Source: Ignavibacteriaceae bacterium (GTDB lineage: Bacteria > Bacteroidota > Ignavibacteria > Ignavibacteriales > Ignavibacteriaceae). Taken from it: DNA of 64,000 bases. The notes beneath the pieces were generated by a model. That model saw only the letters and a program-made list of their open reading frames with translations. It ran no database searches and was not told the DNA's origin. The stretch is from positions 372,001-436,000 of the forward strand of contig JAHBUO010000001.1 of the NCBI GenBank assembly GCA_019638025.1. The letters run 5' to 3'. The stretch's first letter is position 1; the number at the start of each line of letters is the position of its first letter. The translations under genes and the position numbers were made by a program. This document shows positions 17,851-25,369 of the stretch, in pieces.

Positions 17851-19311
17851 TTATTTCAAACCAATTTCTTTAGCCATACGGTGATAATTTGGAGGTGCTA
17901 ACCCAAGTTTTTTTGCGGCATCGGAATCAGATGTAGAATTATCTCTTATAAACCTGAAGTATTTTTCTCTTACAAGTTTTTCGACATCTCTAAGTGTTGG
18001 AATTTCCTCATCAAGCTTAAACCGAATTCCTTGAAACTCATCTTTATCTTCCTCATAAATATCGAAGGCGCCAATTGCCAATTTTGCAATGTGGGGAGTA
18101 ATTCGGTCCTCATCGAAAAAGAAAAATCTTTGAGTTACATTTTTTAGCTCACGTACATTTCCGGGCCAATCATAATTAATAAAGATTTGCATCGCATCAT
18201 CATCAATTTGAGGCTTATCTTTTAGCATATCGAGACGCTGTGAATTCATAAAATATTCCATTAAAATTGGAATATCGGAACGGCGGAATTTAAGTTCAGG
18301 AACGTGAATCGGAACAACATTTAATCGGTAGTATAAATCTTCCCTAAAACGTTTTGCTTTTACTTCTTCTTCGATGTTTCTGTTTGTTGCCGCAATTATT
18401 CTTACATCGACTTTAATTTTTTCGGTTCGACCAATCTTTTCAATTTCTCCTTCTTGAATTACCCGCAACAATTTTACTTGCGCATTTAAAGGAAGTTCAG
18501 TTACTTCATCTAAAAAAATTGTTCCTTTATTTGCAATCTCAAAAAGTCCCAGTTTCTTTTTATCTGCACCTGTAAATGCCCCTTTTTCATAACCGAACAA
18601 TTCGCTTTCTACTAAATCGTGAGGAAGACCACCGCAGTTAATCGGGACAAAGTTTTCAAATTTACGATTGCTGTTATAATGAAGATTATATGCTACAAGT
18701 TCCTTGCCTGTTCCCGAAGCTCCTCGAATCAACATATTGACATTTGAAGCCGAATATTTTAGAAGGGCTTCTTTAAGTTTAATCATTGAGGAATGCTCAC
18801 CGATAATCTTTTTTTGCAAGAGTATATCGTTTACTGTTTTCATGAATTTTTGATTAGAACGAGCACGCTCACGTTCGAGAATACATTTTTCAAAAGCATT
18901 GAAAATACTGATTATAAAATCGGTTGGTTGATAAATATAATCTTCAATATCTCCAGGATATTTTGTGCAGTACCAATAAGCTCCGGCTTTAATTAAACGA
19001 TTTGCGAAATTAAAATCGGTTATGTTAATTGTCATTTTTGTTATAACAATTATCTGAATGGAGGAATCAATCTCTTTTATCTTTTGAATAAGAGCCTCTC
19101 CCATTAAACCGCCGGCAATTTGAAAATCCATTATCACTACGTTAAAATCTTCTTTAGAAGAGCTAAGAATATGAACAGCTTCTTTGCCGTCCGATACGAT
19201 ATTCTTAATTACAATTTTTTCTTCAAAAGGTTTAATTGAGTTTTTTACTCTCCTTACATCAAAGGGTTCATCTTCAATAAGAAGGACATTTATTTTTTCA
19301 TTTGTAAACAT
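17851..19311 (-). CDS. Sigma-54-dependent response regulator (NtrC family)
   Basis: Receiver domain at about 6-130 with acidic residues EDE and phospho-acceptor Asp62 (IMDFQ). The sigma-54 AAA+ domain at about 170-400 has Walker A GASGTGKE at 197-204, the sigma-54 contact loop GAFTGA at 244-249, Walker B-like GTIFLDEVTELP and the arginine-finger region FREDLYYRLNV. The C-terminal Fis-type helix-turn-helix (about 440-486) ends SDAAKKLGLAPPNYHRMAKE. It activates sigma-54 promoters when phosphorylated. It lies 7 bases after the sensor kinase part and is the third gene of the operon starting at 22109, so the kinase is its likely partner. Confidence 0.92.
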   Translation of the reverse strand: MFTNEKINVLLIEDEPFDVRRVKNSIKPFEEKIVIKNIVSDGKEAVHILSSSKEDFNVVIMDFQIAGGLMGEALIQKIKEIDSSIQIIVITKMTINITDFNFANRLIKAGAYWYCTKYPGDIEDYIYQPTDFIISIFNAFEKCILERERARSNQKFMKTVNDILLQKKIIGEHSSMIKLKEALLKYSASNVNMLIRGASGTGKELVAYNLHYNSNRKFENFVPINCGGLPHDLVESELFGYEKGAFTGADKKKLGLFEIANKGTIFLDEVTELPLNAQVKLLRVIQEGEIEKIGRTEKIKVDVRIIAATNRNIEEEVKAKRFREDLYYRLNVVPIHVPELKFRRSDIPILMEYFMNSQRLDMLKDKPQIDDDAMQIFINYDWPGNVRELKNVTQRFFFFDEDRITPHIAKLAIGAFDIYEEDKDEFQGIRFKLDEEIPTLRDVEKLVREKYFRFIRDNSTSDSDAAKKLGLAPPNYHRMAKEIGLK

Positions 19312-19318
19312 ATTTGTT

Positions 19319-20230
19319 CTAATTATTAATTATTAAAATAAACTTGCAGCCGCGCTCAGGAAGATTTTCTGCATCAATTTCCCAGCCGCATCTTTTAGAA
19401 ATTTCATGAGCAATATAACAGCCATATCCGACATTTTGAATTGGACTCTCTTTTGAGGAGATGTTTTCGAGAAATATTTTTTTCAAACCGTTTTCATCTT
19501 TATCAAGAAGATTTGGAAGAATTCCTTTTCCGTTATCGGCAATAGTTATAGTTGATTTCCTAGTTTCTTCCGTATACTGAGTTGTTATCTCAATATGAAG
19601 TTTTTCATCCCCGCCGTGTTCAATGCTGTTTTGTATTAATGGTTCTATTATTTCCCAAACAACAAATTCATTTACATGTACAATCGGTAATGAATCGGAA
19701 AGATTTAACTTAAACTCAAAAGAAACAGATTTGTTCGAAGTTCTTAAAAAGATATTATCAACTATAAATCTTATGACTTCATTAATATTTGTTCTGAAAA
19801 TCGGATTGCGTATTGTTTGAAGTGGGGGGTCATACCATTTCATATCGTAAATAACTCGCGACACAAAATTTGAATACTTAGTAACACGATATTTTACATC
19901 ATCAATATTATCGATTGATAAATTTCGTAAATCATCTTTAATAAAGCCCATTACCTTTTCAGCTTTGTGATGAGTATGATAAATACGTTTCGTAAATACA
20001 AGTTCTTTCTCATAATTGAATTGTTTTTTTACATTCTCTTCATGTTCTTCAAGTAAGCGTTGCTGCGCTTCATCTCTCTCCTTAACTGAATAAGAAGAGA
20101 TAAAGTACATTGCCAATAGTCCGAGTAAAATCAGTGAAATGTAAATGATTGATGTCTCATCGTAACTCGATATTAACTGATTAGTAATGAAAGTAAAATC
20201 GGGAGTATTTCGCATATATACCGCCCCCAT
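19319..20230 (-). CDS. Sensor histidine kinase, C-terminal part (frameshifted from upstream ORF)
   Basis: This part contains the second transmembrane segment (about 28-46), a coiled linker (KERDEAQQRLLEEHEE), a helical region with His cluster YHTHHK that may carry the phospho-acceptor, and a HATPase domain with N-box LIQNSIEHG, G1 ADNGKGI and G2 NVGYGCYIAHEI. The apparent start at 20230 lies inside the coding region of the preceding ORF (58-base overlap). Reading upstream in this frame gives V-L-R-G-E-Y-M-G-A-V-Y, which joins naturally to the preceding ORF, so the Met here is probably not a real start. Either one gene carries a 1-base frameshift or the parts are made by -1 slippage. Confidence 0.8.
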   Translation of the reverse strand: MGAVYMRNTPDFTFITNQLISSYDETSIIYISLILLGLLAMYFISSYSVKERDEAQQRLLEEHEENVKKQFNYEKELVFTKRIYHTHHKAEKVMGFIKDDLRNLSIDNIDDVKYRVTKYSNFVSRVIYDMKWYDPPLQTIRNPIFRTNINEVIRFIVDNIFLRTSNKSVSFEFKLNLSDSLPIVHVNEFVVWEIIEPLIQNSIEHGGDEKLHIEITTQYTEETRKSTITIADNGKGILPNLLDKDENGLKKIFLENISSKESPIQNVGYGCYIAHEISKRCGWEIDAENLPERGCKFILIINN

Positions 20231-20799
20231 ATATTCGCCGCGTAAAACAAAGGGACAAAAGTATGAAATGTTTGTCGATCTGTTAAATACCCATAAATCT
20301 GTTCTCTATCAACAATTTCACTTTTGATATTATTGTAGAGTCTAATTGCTTCTGAATGAGATACTTTTGTTAAGGGGGGGATATAATTTGTGTTGAATAA
20401 ATATGAATAAAGAACTTTTCCATCATCTATTGCAAAAACGGAATCACCTTTATGAACAATTATACAGAGGTCTTCAATGTTGTGTTGAAGTATATGCTGA
20501 TTAAGTATTATATCGAAAGATTGGACAATCCTTCTTGTCTCATCATTATCTAAATCTCTTTTGGGATTGATTGTCTCAAGCAACAACTCTAACGAAGTTG
20601 TTGTTAAGTTTGCTAATCGTTCGGCTGAATCTTTTTGGTACCACTCCTGTGTGTTTGAAAGGAAGGTTCTAATCGAAGATTTATTTACAAAAGAGAGCAC
20701 CAATTGAAATGCAAACAATACAACAAAAAGAACAGTTAAATGTTTGAATTCAAAATGATACTCTTTAATATTCTCAAAAGAGAATTTATTCTTAGTCAT
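20173..20799 (-). CDS. Sensor histidine kinase, N-terminal part (extracytoplasmic sensor), frame broken
   Basis: A cytoplasmic N-terminus, a transmembrane segment at about 20-40 (HLTVLFVVLFAFQLVLSF) and an extracytoplasmic domain of roughly 145 residues with no recognised family. The last 24 residues (from about 185) are read in the wrong frame, since the homologous continuation lies in the -1 frame. Joined to the downstream ORF after Leu184, the product is a 493-residue kinase with two membrane segments flanking a periplasmic sensor domain. It begins 2 bases after the binding-protein gene stop, suggesting the binding protein docks on this sensor domain (inference). Confidence 0.75.
   Translation of the reverse strand: MTKNKFSFENIKEYHFEFKHLTVLFVVLFAFQLVLSFVNKSSIRTFLSNTQEWYQKDSAERLANLTTTSLELLLETINPKRDLDNDETRRIVQSFDIILNQHILQHNIEDLCIIVHKGDSVFAIDDGKVLYSYLFNTNYIPPLTKVSHSEAIRLYNNIKSEIVDREQIYGYLTDRQTFHTFVPLFYAANIWGRYICEILPILLSLLIS
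20248..20254 (-). other. Candidate -1 frameshift site in the sensor kinase gene
   Basis: On the minus strand the heptamer C CCT TTG fits the X XXY YYZ slippery pattern in the frame of the upstream ORF. Slipping back one base here gives FVPL-VLRGEYMGAVYM, a seamless sensor-to-membrane junction. The pattern is not one of the strong bacterial slippery sites (A-rich heptamers), and no clear downstream structure was identified, so a one-base deletion or an assembly error is at least as likely. Confidence 0.3.
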
Positions 20800-20801
20800 A
20801 A

Positions 20802-22109
20802 TTACTTTAATAAAATTTCTTGAGAATTAATATTTTCATTAGCATTGTGTAATGCTTCTTCGACCGTCAACTTTTTCTTAAGAGCAAGATTTATGTAAAA
20901 AGAGAGGACATCGGAAACATTGGTATAGTTCTTTAAAAAAGGTCGATGAATTCCATTCTCAAGAAGTTTTTTATAAAACAGAAGTTCCGGTTGTTTTTGA
21001 GTGTAAAGGGTGTCTTCGTAAATCGATTTATTGATGGGTAAATAGGTTCCCTCTTCATACATCAGTTTTTGTACTTCATCCGTTAGAAGAAAATTGACGA
21101 ACATAAATGATTCTTGTACGCGAGAAGAATATTTTGAAACCATGAGGTTCCAGCCGCCAAATACTGAGTTAGCCTTAGATTCAGGGAAATGAGGTAGAGG
21201 AATTGGCTCAACTATGTTTTTAAGTTTTGGATTATCTTTAATATCTCTATTCATTCCAGGCCATCCACGTAAAAAGATAGCATCATTTTCGACAAAAAAG
21301 TTGTAGCTCTGGGTTTCTTTAAATCTGATTACATCTTCCGGCGAAATCTTGTAAGTGTAAATTAAATCAATTAAAAATTCAACAGCTTTTTTAACTTCGG
21401 TAGAGTTAAGGTTTATCTCTTGGTCAGAAAAAAGGGAGCCATTTAAACCCGATAAAATTTCCTTAAAGATGCAGATTAATCCTTCGTAATCATCTCCCTG
21501 AAAAACAAATTTTGGATTATTTTCAAATATCGGGTTTTTACATAATTTAATGAATTCATCCCAAGTGATTGACTTTGTTAATGAGTTTTTGATTTCCTTC
21601 GCATTGGGAAGTTTCTCAATCAAGTCTTTTCTATAATACATAAGGGCAACATCGATATAAAATGGAATAGCAACCAATGTATCGTTATAAGTGCAAGATT
21701 TTTCGGCGTAAATCAAAAAATCTTTTTTTGTGGTTTGCCTCAAGTATGAATCAACCGGTATAGCCCATTTTGCAAATCGAGGTACCCAAATTTGGTCAAC
21801 GGCAAAAACATCTATTCTATCGCTTTTGGTTCTAAGAAATCGAGCAAGTAATTCTTTTCTTTCGTTGGTGCTGAATTTATCAAATGGCAGGTTAATTGCT
21901 TCAACCTGAATGTGCCCTTCGTATTTCTTGTTAAAAAGGGCTATAACTTTTTTATGGGCTTCAGAGATGTTGTCGACATAATATATTTTAGTCACCTTAA
22001 CAATTTCTCCGGATTCCCATCCAAAAGGAGAAAATATGTAAGTAACCAATACAAAAACAGTGATTAGGAGCGTTCCGATAATTATGTATGAGAGTTTTTC
22101 AGTTTTCAA
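20802..22109 (-). CDS. Extracellular solute-binding protein, ABC family 1 type, membrane-anchored
   Basis: The fold is that of family 1 (sugar-type) solute-binding proteins: an N-terminal hydrophobic anchor at about 8-28 without a lipobox cysteine, then KITKIYYVDN-like first strand, DVFAVDQIWVPRFAKW, IPFYIDVALMYYRKDL, ITWDEFIKLCK, FFVENDAIFLRGWPG and FGGWNLMVSK. There is no ABC permease or ATPase gene beside it. Instead it is the first gene of an operon with a sensor kinase and a sigma-54 activator (2-base gap to the kinase), so its likely role is presenting a ligand, probably a sugar, to the kinase rather than to a transporter (inference). The divergent neighbour is a sugar permease. Confidence 0.85.
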   Translation of the reverse strand: MKTEKLSYIIIGTLLITVFVLVTYIFSPFGWESGEIVKVTKIYYVDNISEAHKKVIALFNKKYEGHIQVEAINLPFDKFSTNERKELLARFLRTKSDRIDVFAVDQIWVPRFAKWAIPVDSYLRQTTKKDFLIYAEKSCTYNDTLVAIPFYIDVALMYYRKDLIEKLPNAKEIKNSLTKSITWDEFIKLCKNPIFENNPKFVFQGDDYEGLICIFKEILSGLNGSLFSDQEINLNSTEVKKAVEFLIDLIYTYKISPEDVIRFKETQSYNFFVENDAIFLRGWPGMNRDIKDNPKLKNIVEPIPLPHFPESKANSVFGGWNLMVSKYSSRVQESFMFVNFLLTDEVQKLMYEEGTYLPINKSIYEDTLYTQKQPELLFYKKLLENGIHRPFLKNYTNVSDVLSFYINLALKKKLTVEEALHNANENINSQEILLK

Positions 22110-22173
22110 TCTTTTATGGTACTATTATTCAATAAGTAAAATAGTTAACTAAACAATTATGATGCCGTAAATA

Positions 22174-22192
22174 AAGGCTAAACTAAGACCCG
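22174..22192 (-). promoter_or_regulatory. Weak sigma-54-like element upstream of the binding-protein operon
   Basis: On the minus strand GG (22190-22189), a 10-base spacer and GC (22178-22177) match the invariant sigma-54 spacing, about 65-80 bases before the ATG at 22109. The flanking bases match poorly. A GG-N10-GC pair is expected roughly once by chance in a region this size, so this is only a candidate for autoregulation. Confidence 0.2.
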
Positions 22193-22344
22193 GAGAATAA
22201 GGTTAAGGCATAAAAACGACGTAAAAAAATAAGATGTTCAGCTTGGTTATCAATTTAATAATATTTTTTTTATTAGAATAATAAATGAATTTGAAATCTA
22301 ATTGGAAGAAGCGATAAAAGTGATGTTTATACGTAAAATAGAGG

Positions 22345-22359
22345 CGGCATAATTATTGT
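22345..22359 (+). promoter_or_regulatory. Candidate sigma-54 promoter for the sugar permease/kinase operon
   Basis: CGGCAT-N5-TTGT lies 65 bases before the permease ATG and resembles the consensus TGGCAC-N5-TTGC with correct spacing. The -12 GC is GT here. It sits in the 314-base divergent region 22110-22423, which holds no gene and separates the sigma-54 activator operon from its presumed target. The support is contextual plus a partial match. Confidence 0.35.
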
Positions 22360-22423
22360 TTTGATGACAAAGTTATTAAAACGTAATCTTAACTTTTGAA
22401 GAAATAAACCAGGAGCATTATAA

Positions 22424-23737
22424 ATGGCTGCATCCGCCCCCGCAAATTCAACCGGAAGAGTTTCCGGAAATGGTTCACAAAATTATACTTTCCCATTAAC
22501 AATTCTAACTTCGTTATTTTTTATTTGGGGTTTTCTCACATGTCTAAATGATATTCTCATCCCTCACTTAAAAGCTGTATTCGATTTGAATTATACTCAA
22601 GCGATGTTAATTCAATTCAGTTTTTTTACGGCATACTTTGTTGTATCGCTTCCATCCGGAAAAATTGTTGAAAAAATCGGATATCAAAAAGGGATTGTAG
22701 TCGGATTAGTAACCGCTGGAATAGGAACACTGATTTTTTATCCCGCAGCTGGGATGAGGTCATATCCAATATTTCTTTTTGCGCTATTTGTTTTGGCTGC
22801 AGGCATCACACTCTTACAAGTTGCGGCTAATCCATATGTCGCAATCCTCGGTAAATCGGAAACAGCTTCATCACGATTAAATTTAACGCAAGCATTTAAT
22901 TCTTTGGGAACAACAATCGCTCCATATTTTGGCTCTCTCTTAATTTTATCGGTTGCAGTAAAATCGACAGAAGAATTAAGCGCAATGTCTCAGGCAGATG
23001 TTGAATTATATAAAATGGCAGAAGCCGCCGCAGTTCAAGCTCCTTATCTCGGATTGGCTGCAGTCCTCTTCATTATTGCAGCTATCTTTGCGGTTATTAA
23101 ACTTCCAAAAATCGAAGCAGCTTCAGTTGCATCATCTGAAGGAAATGGTTTAAGTTATGATGATAAGCATCAAAGTGCTTGGGGTTATAAACATTTAGTA
23201 ATGGGAGCTGTTGGTATTTTTGTTTATGTGGGAGCCGAAGTATCTATCGGAAGTTTTTTGGTCAATTATTTGGGACATGTTGATGTTGCAGGTTTAGCCG
23301 AAGCCGAAGCAGGGAAATATGTCTCTTATTATTGGGGTGGTGCAATGATAGGCAGATTTATTGGTTCGGCTGTACAAAGAAAAGTTAATCCCGGAACAGT
23401 ATTAGGATTTAATGCGATAATGGCTGCTGTTCTTGTTTTATTAACAATGTTCTCATACGGAAGTCTTGCAATGTGGTCTGTATTATCTGTTGGTTTATTT
23501 AACTCCATAATGTTCCCAACGATTTTCACTTTAGCTATTGATGGATTAGGAAAACATACGGGACAGGGTTCCGGTATTTTGTGTATGGCAATTGTGGGTG
23601 GGGCAATAGTTCCGGTATTACAAGGTGCAATTGCTGATCAAATTGGTATTCATCATGCCTTTATTCTTCCGGTAATCTGTTATTTGTATATTGCTTATTA
23701 TGGGTTCAAAGGACATCTACCATCTTATGCAAAATAA
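22424..23737 (+). CDS. Sugar MFS transporter, FucP/GluP family (glucose/galactose-type permease)
   Basis: A 437-residue protein with 12 predicted membrane segments. The family signature is clear: [52 protein letters not shown] and [18 protein letters not shown]. The wording is closer to the glucose/galactose (GluP) branch than to L-fucose permease, and the adjacent ROK sugar kinase fits uptake of free hexose by proton symport followed by phosphorylation. A good ribosome site (AGGAGC) precedes the ATG by 8 bases. It is 22 bases upstream of the kinase gene and divergent from the binding-protein/kinase/sigma-54 operon, the likely regulator. Confidence 0.88.
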   Translation: MAASAPANSTGRVSGNGSQNYTFPLTILTSLFFIWGFLTCLNDILIPHLKAVFDLNYTQAMLIQFSFFTAYFVVSLPSGKIVEKIGYQKGIVVGLVTAGIGTLIFYPAAGMRSYPIFLFALFVLAAGITLLQVAANPYVAILGKSETASSRLNLTQAFNSLGTTIAPYFGSLLILSVAVKSTEELSAMSQADVELYKMAEAAAVQAPYLGLAAVLFIIAAIFAVIKLPKIEAASVASSEGNGLSYDDKHQSAWGYKHLVMGAVGIFVYVGAEVSIGSFLVNYLGHVDVAGLAEAEAGKYVSYYWGGAMIGRFIGSAVQRKVNPGTVLGFNAIMAAVLVLLTMFSYGSLAMWSVLSVGLFNSIMFPTIFTLAIDGLGKHTGQGSGILCMAIVGGAIVPVLQGAIADQIGIHHAFILPVICYLYIAYYGFKGHLPSYAK

Positions 23738-23759
23738 TTTTTTTTAGGGGATTGAGAAT

Positions 23760-24758
23760 ATGAGTGAAGTTGTTATTGGTATTGATATCGGTGGAACGAA
23801 TACTGTTTATGGATTTGTTAATAAAAATGGGGAATGTCTATTTGATGGCGCCATTTCCACAAATGCCAAAGATTCGGCAGAAAATCTTTTTGAAAGATTA
23901 TTTTCAAAAATCAGAACCGACATGTCGAGCAATAATGCTTTTACTAATTTGATTGGAATAGGCATAGGTGCTCCTAATGCAAATTATTATAGGGGGACAG
24001 TAGAACAACCTCCTAATCTAAATTGGGGGACCGTTAATGTCATCGAAATTGTTAAAAAATATTTTGATGTTCCTGTTGCAATAACAAACGATGCTAATGC
24101 AGCAGCAATCGGAGAAATGCAATTTGGTGCAGCAAAAGAATACAAAGATTTTATTGTTATTACTCTCGGAACAGGTTTGGGTAGTGGAATAGTCTCTAAT
24201 GGCAAATTAATTTATGGACATGATGGATTCGCCGGGGAAATAGGGCATGTATGCGTAATTCCAAATGGGAGAGAGTGTGGCTGCGGAAGAAAAGGTTGTC
24301 TTGAAACTTATGCTTCTGCAAGTGGAATAAAGAGAACAGTTTTTGAACTGTTGGCAAATTCAAACTTACCCAGTTTATTGAGGGATACATCATTCAATGA
24401 TTTGTCCTCCAAATTAATTTTTGAAGCAGCCTCTAACGATGATGAAATTGCAAAAAAAGCCTTTGAATACACTGGCGCAATACTCGGTAAAGCCCTTGCT
24501 GATGCAGTTCATTATACGAGTCCTAAAGCAATAATTCTTTTCGGGGGATTAGCCGCTGCAGGAGAATTTATATTTGCTCCAACTAAAAAAAGTTTTGAAG
24601 AAAGTCTATTGAATATTTTCAAAAATAAGATTGAAATTCTTCCTTCCGCACTCACCGAAGGAAATGCTGCTGTATTGGGTGCAGCCGCTTTAATATTGAA
24701 TGAACTTGATATTGTTCCTCAGACCACTAAAGAAGTTGCTCAATGGGATTTAATGTAG
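23760..24758 (+). CDS. ROK-family sugar kinase (glucokinase-type)
   Basis: ROK kinases phosphorylate free sugars with ATP. Visible features: the N-terminal phosphate-binding IGIDIGGTNT at about 6-15, the catalytic region AITNDANAAAIGE with its Asp, a GTGLGSGIV phosphate loop, the EIGHV block, and the ROK zinc motif CGCGRKGCLE with three cysteines near the His of GHVCV. There is no N-terminal helix-turn-helix, so it is an enzyme and not a ROK repressor. It is 332 residues, close to the family norm. It follows the sugar permease by 22 bases and should act directly after uptake; glucose is the likely but unproven substrate. Confidence 0.88.
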   Translation: MSEVVIGIDIGGTNTVYGFVNKNGECLFDGAISTNAKDSAENLFERLFSKIRTDMSSNNAFTNLIGIGIGAPNANYYRGTVEQPPNLNWGTVNVIEIVKKYFDVPVAITNDANAAAIGEMQFGAAKEYKDFIVITLGTGLGSGIVSNGKLIYGHDGFAGEIGHVCVIPNGRECGCGRKGCLETYASASGIKRTVFELLANSNLPSLLRDTSFNDLSSKLIFEAASNDDEIAKKAFEYTGAILGKALADAVHYTSPKAIILFGGLAAAGEFIFAPTKKSFEESLLNIFKNKIEILPSALTEGNAAVLGAAALILNELDIVPQTTKEVAQWDLM

Positions 24759-24810
24759 TTTAGTTCCAAAGCCCATTTAATCCAACCACTCCTCACATAA
24801 TATTTTTAGA

Positions 24811-24842
24811 AAGATGTATAAAATTATATTTTTATACATCTT
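24811..24842. terminator. Perfect 13-bp inverted repeat, possible terminator
   Basis: AAGATGTATAAAA / TTTTATACATCTT with a 6-base loop lies after the ROK kinase gene and before the EVE-domain gene. The stem is AT-rich and has no long T-tract, so it may be a weak terminator or a protein-binding palindrome. Confidence 0.45.
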
Positions 24843-24884
24843 AATCTAATTGTTTATTTAAACTTCTATAAATCTTGGTGAATA

Positions 24885-25352
24885 ATGAGCAAAAAATATT
24901 GGTTGGTGAAAAGTGAACCAGAAGTCTTTTCTATTATAAACCTTCAAAATCAAAAAGATCAAACAACATACTGGGATGGTGTAAGAAACTATCAAGCTCG
25001 TAATTATCTTAGGGATGAGATGAAGATGGGAGATAGTGTTTTGTTTTATCACAGCAACGCCGAACCCCTTGCGATTGTTGGTGTTTGTGATGTAGTTAAA
25101 GAAGGATACCCCGATTTTACGGCATTTGACCCAAAGAATAATCATTTTGACCCCAAAAGCAAAAAAGAAAATCCCGCATGGTATATGGTGGATTTAAAAC
25201 TTAATGAAATATTTAAAAATCCGGTTACTCTTGAACAAATTAAATCAAACAAAAAACTTCAGGACATGAAATTAATTCAACGAGGAAATCGTCTTTCGGT
25301 TATGCCGATAACTAAAGATGAGTTTAATGAAATTATCAGAATGTCAAAATAA
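24885..25352 (+). CDS. EVE domain-containing protein
   Basis: This 155-residue protein is almost entirely an EVE (PUA-like) domain: KYWLVKSEPEVFS, TYWDGVRNYQARNYLRDEMK, GDSVLFYHSN, AIVGVCDV and the PAWYMVDLK strand. EVE domains bind nucleic acids with modified bases; the human relative is thymocyte nuclear protein 1. The bacterial function is not established, although family studies link it to modified-DNA or modified-RNA recognition. It precedes a secreted hydrolase by 17 bases; no modification or restriction genes are nearby. Confidence 0.9.
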   Translation: MSKKYWLVKSEPEVFSIINLQNQKDQTTYWDGVRNYQARNYLRDEMKMGDSVLFYHSNAEPLAIVGVCDVVKEGYPDFTAFDPKNNHFDPKSKKENPAWYMVDLKLNEIFKNPVTLEQIKSNKKLQDMKLIQRGNRLSVMPITKDEFNEIIRMSK

Positions 25353-25369
25353 ATCTGAGAGATTAATTT

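Noticed and set aside
20802..22109. Ordinary ABC sugar importer component
   Set aside because: No permease or ATPase genes are adjacent and the gene is coupled to a kinase; I cannot exclude a distant importer.
22110..22423. tRNA or riboswitch in the divergent intergenic region
   Set aside because: I could not fold a cloverleaf or find conserved riboswitch sequence; only AT-rich DNA and the weak promoter-like elements are visible.
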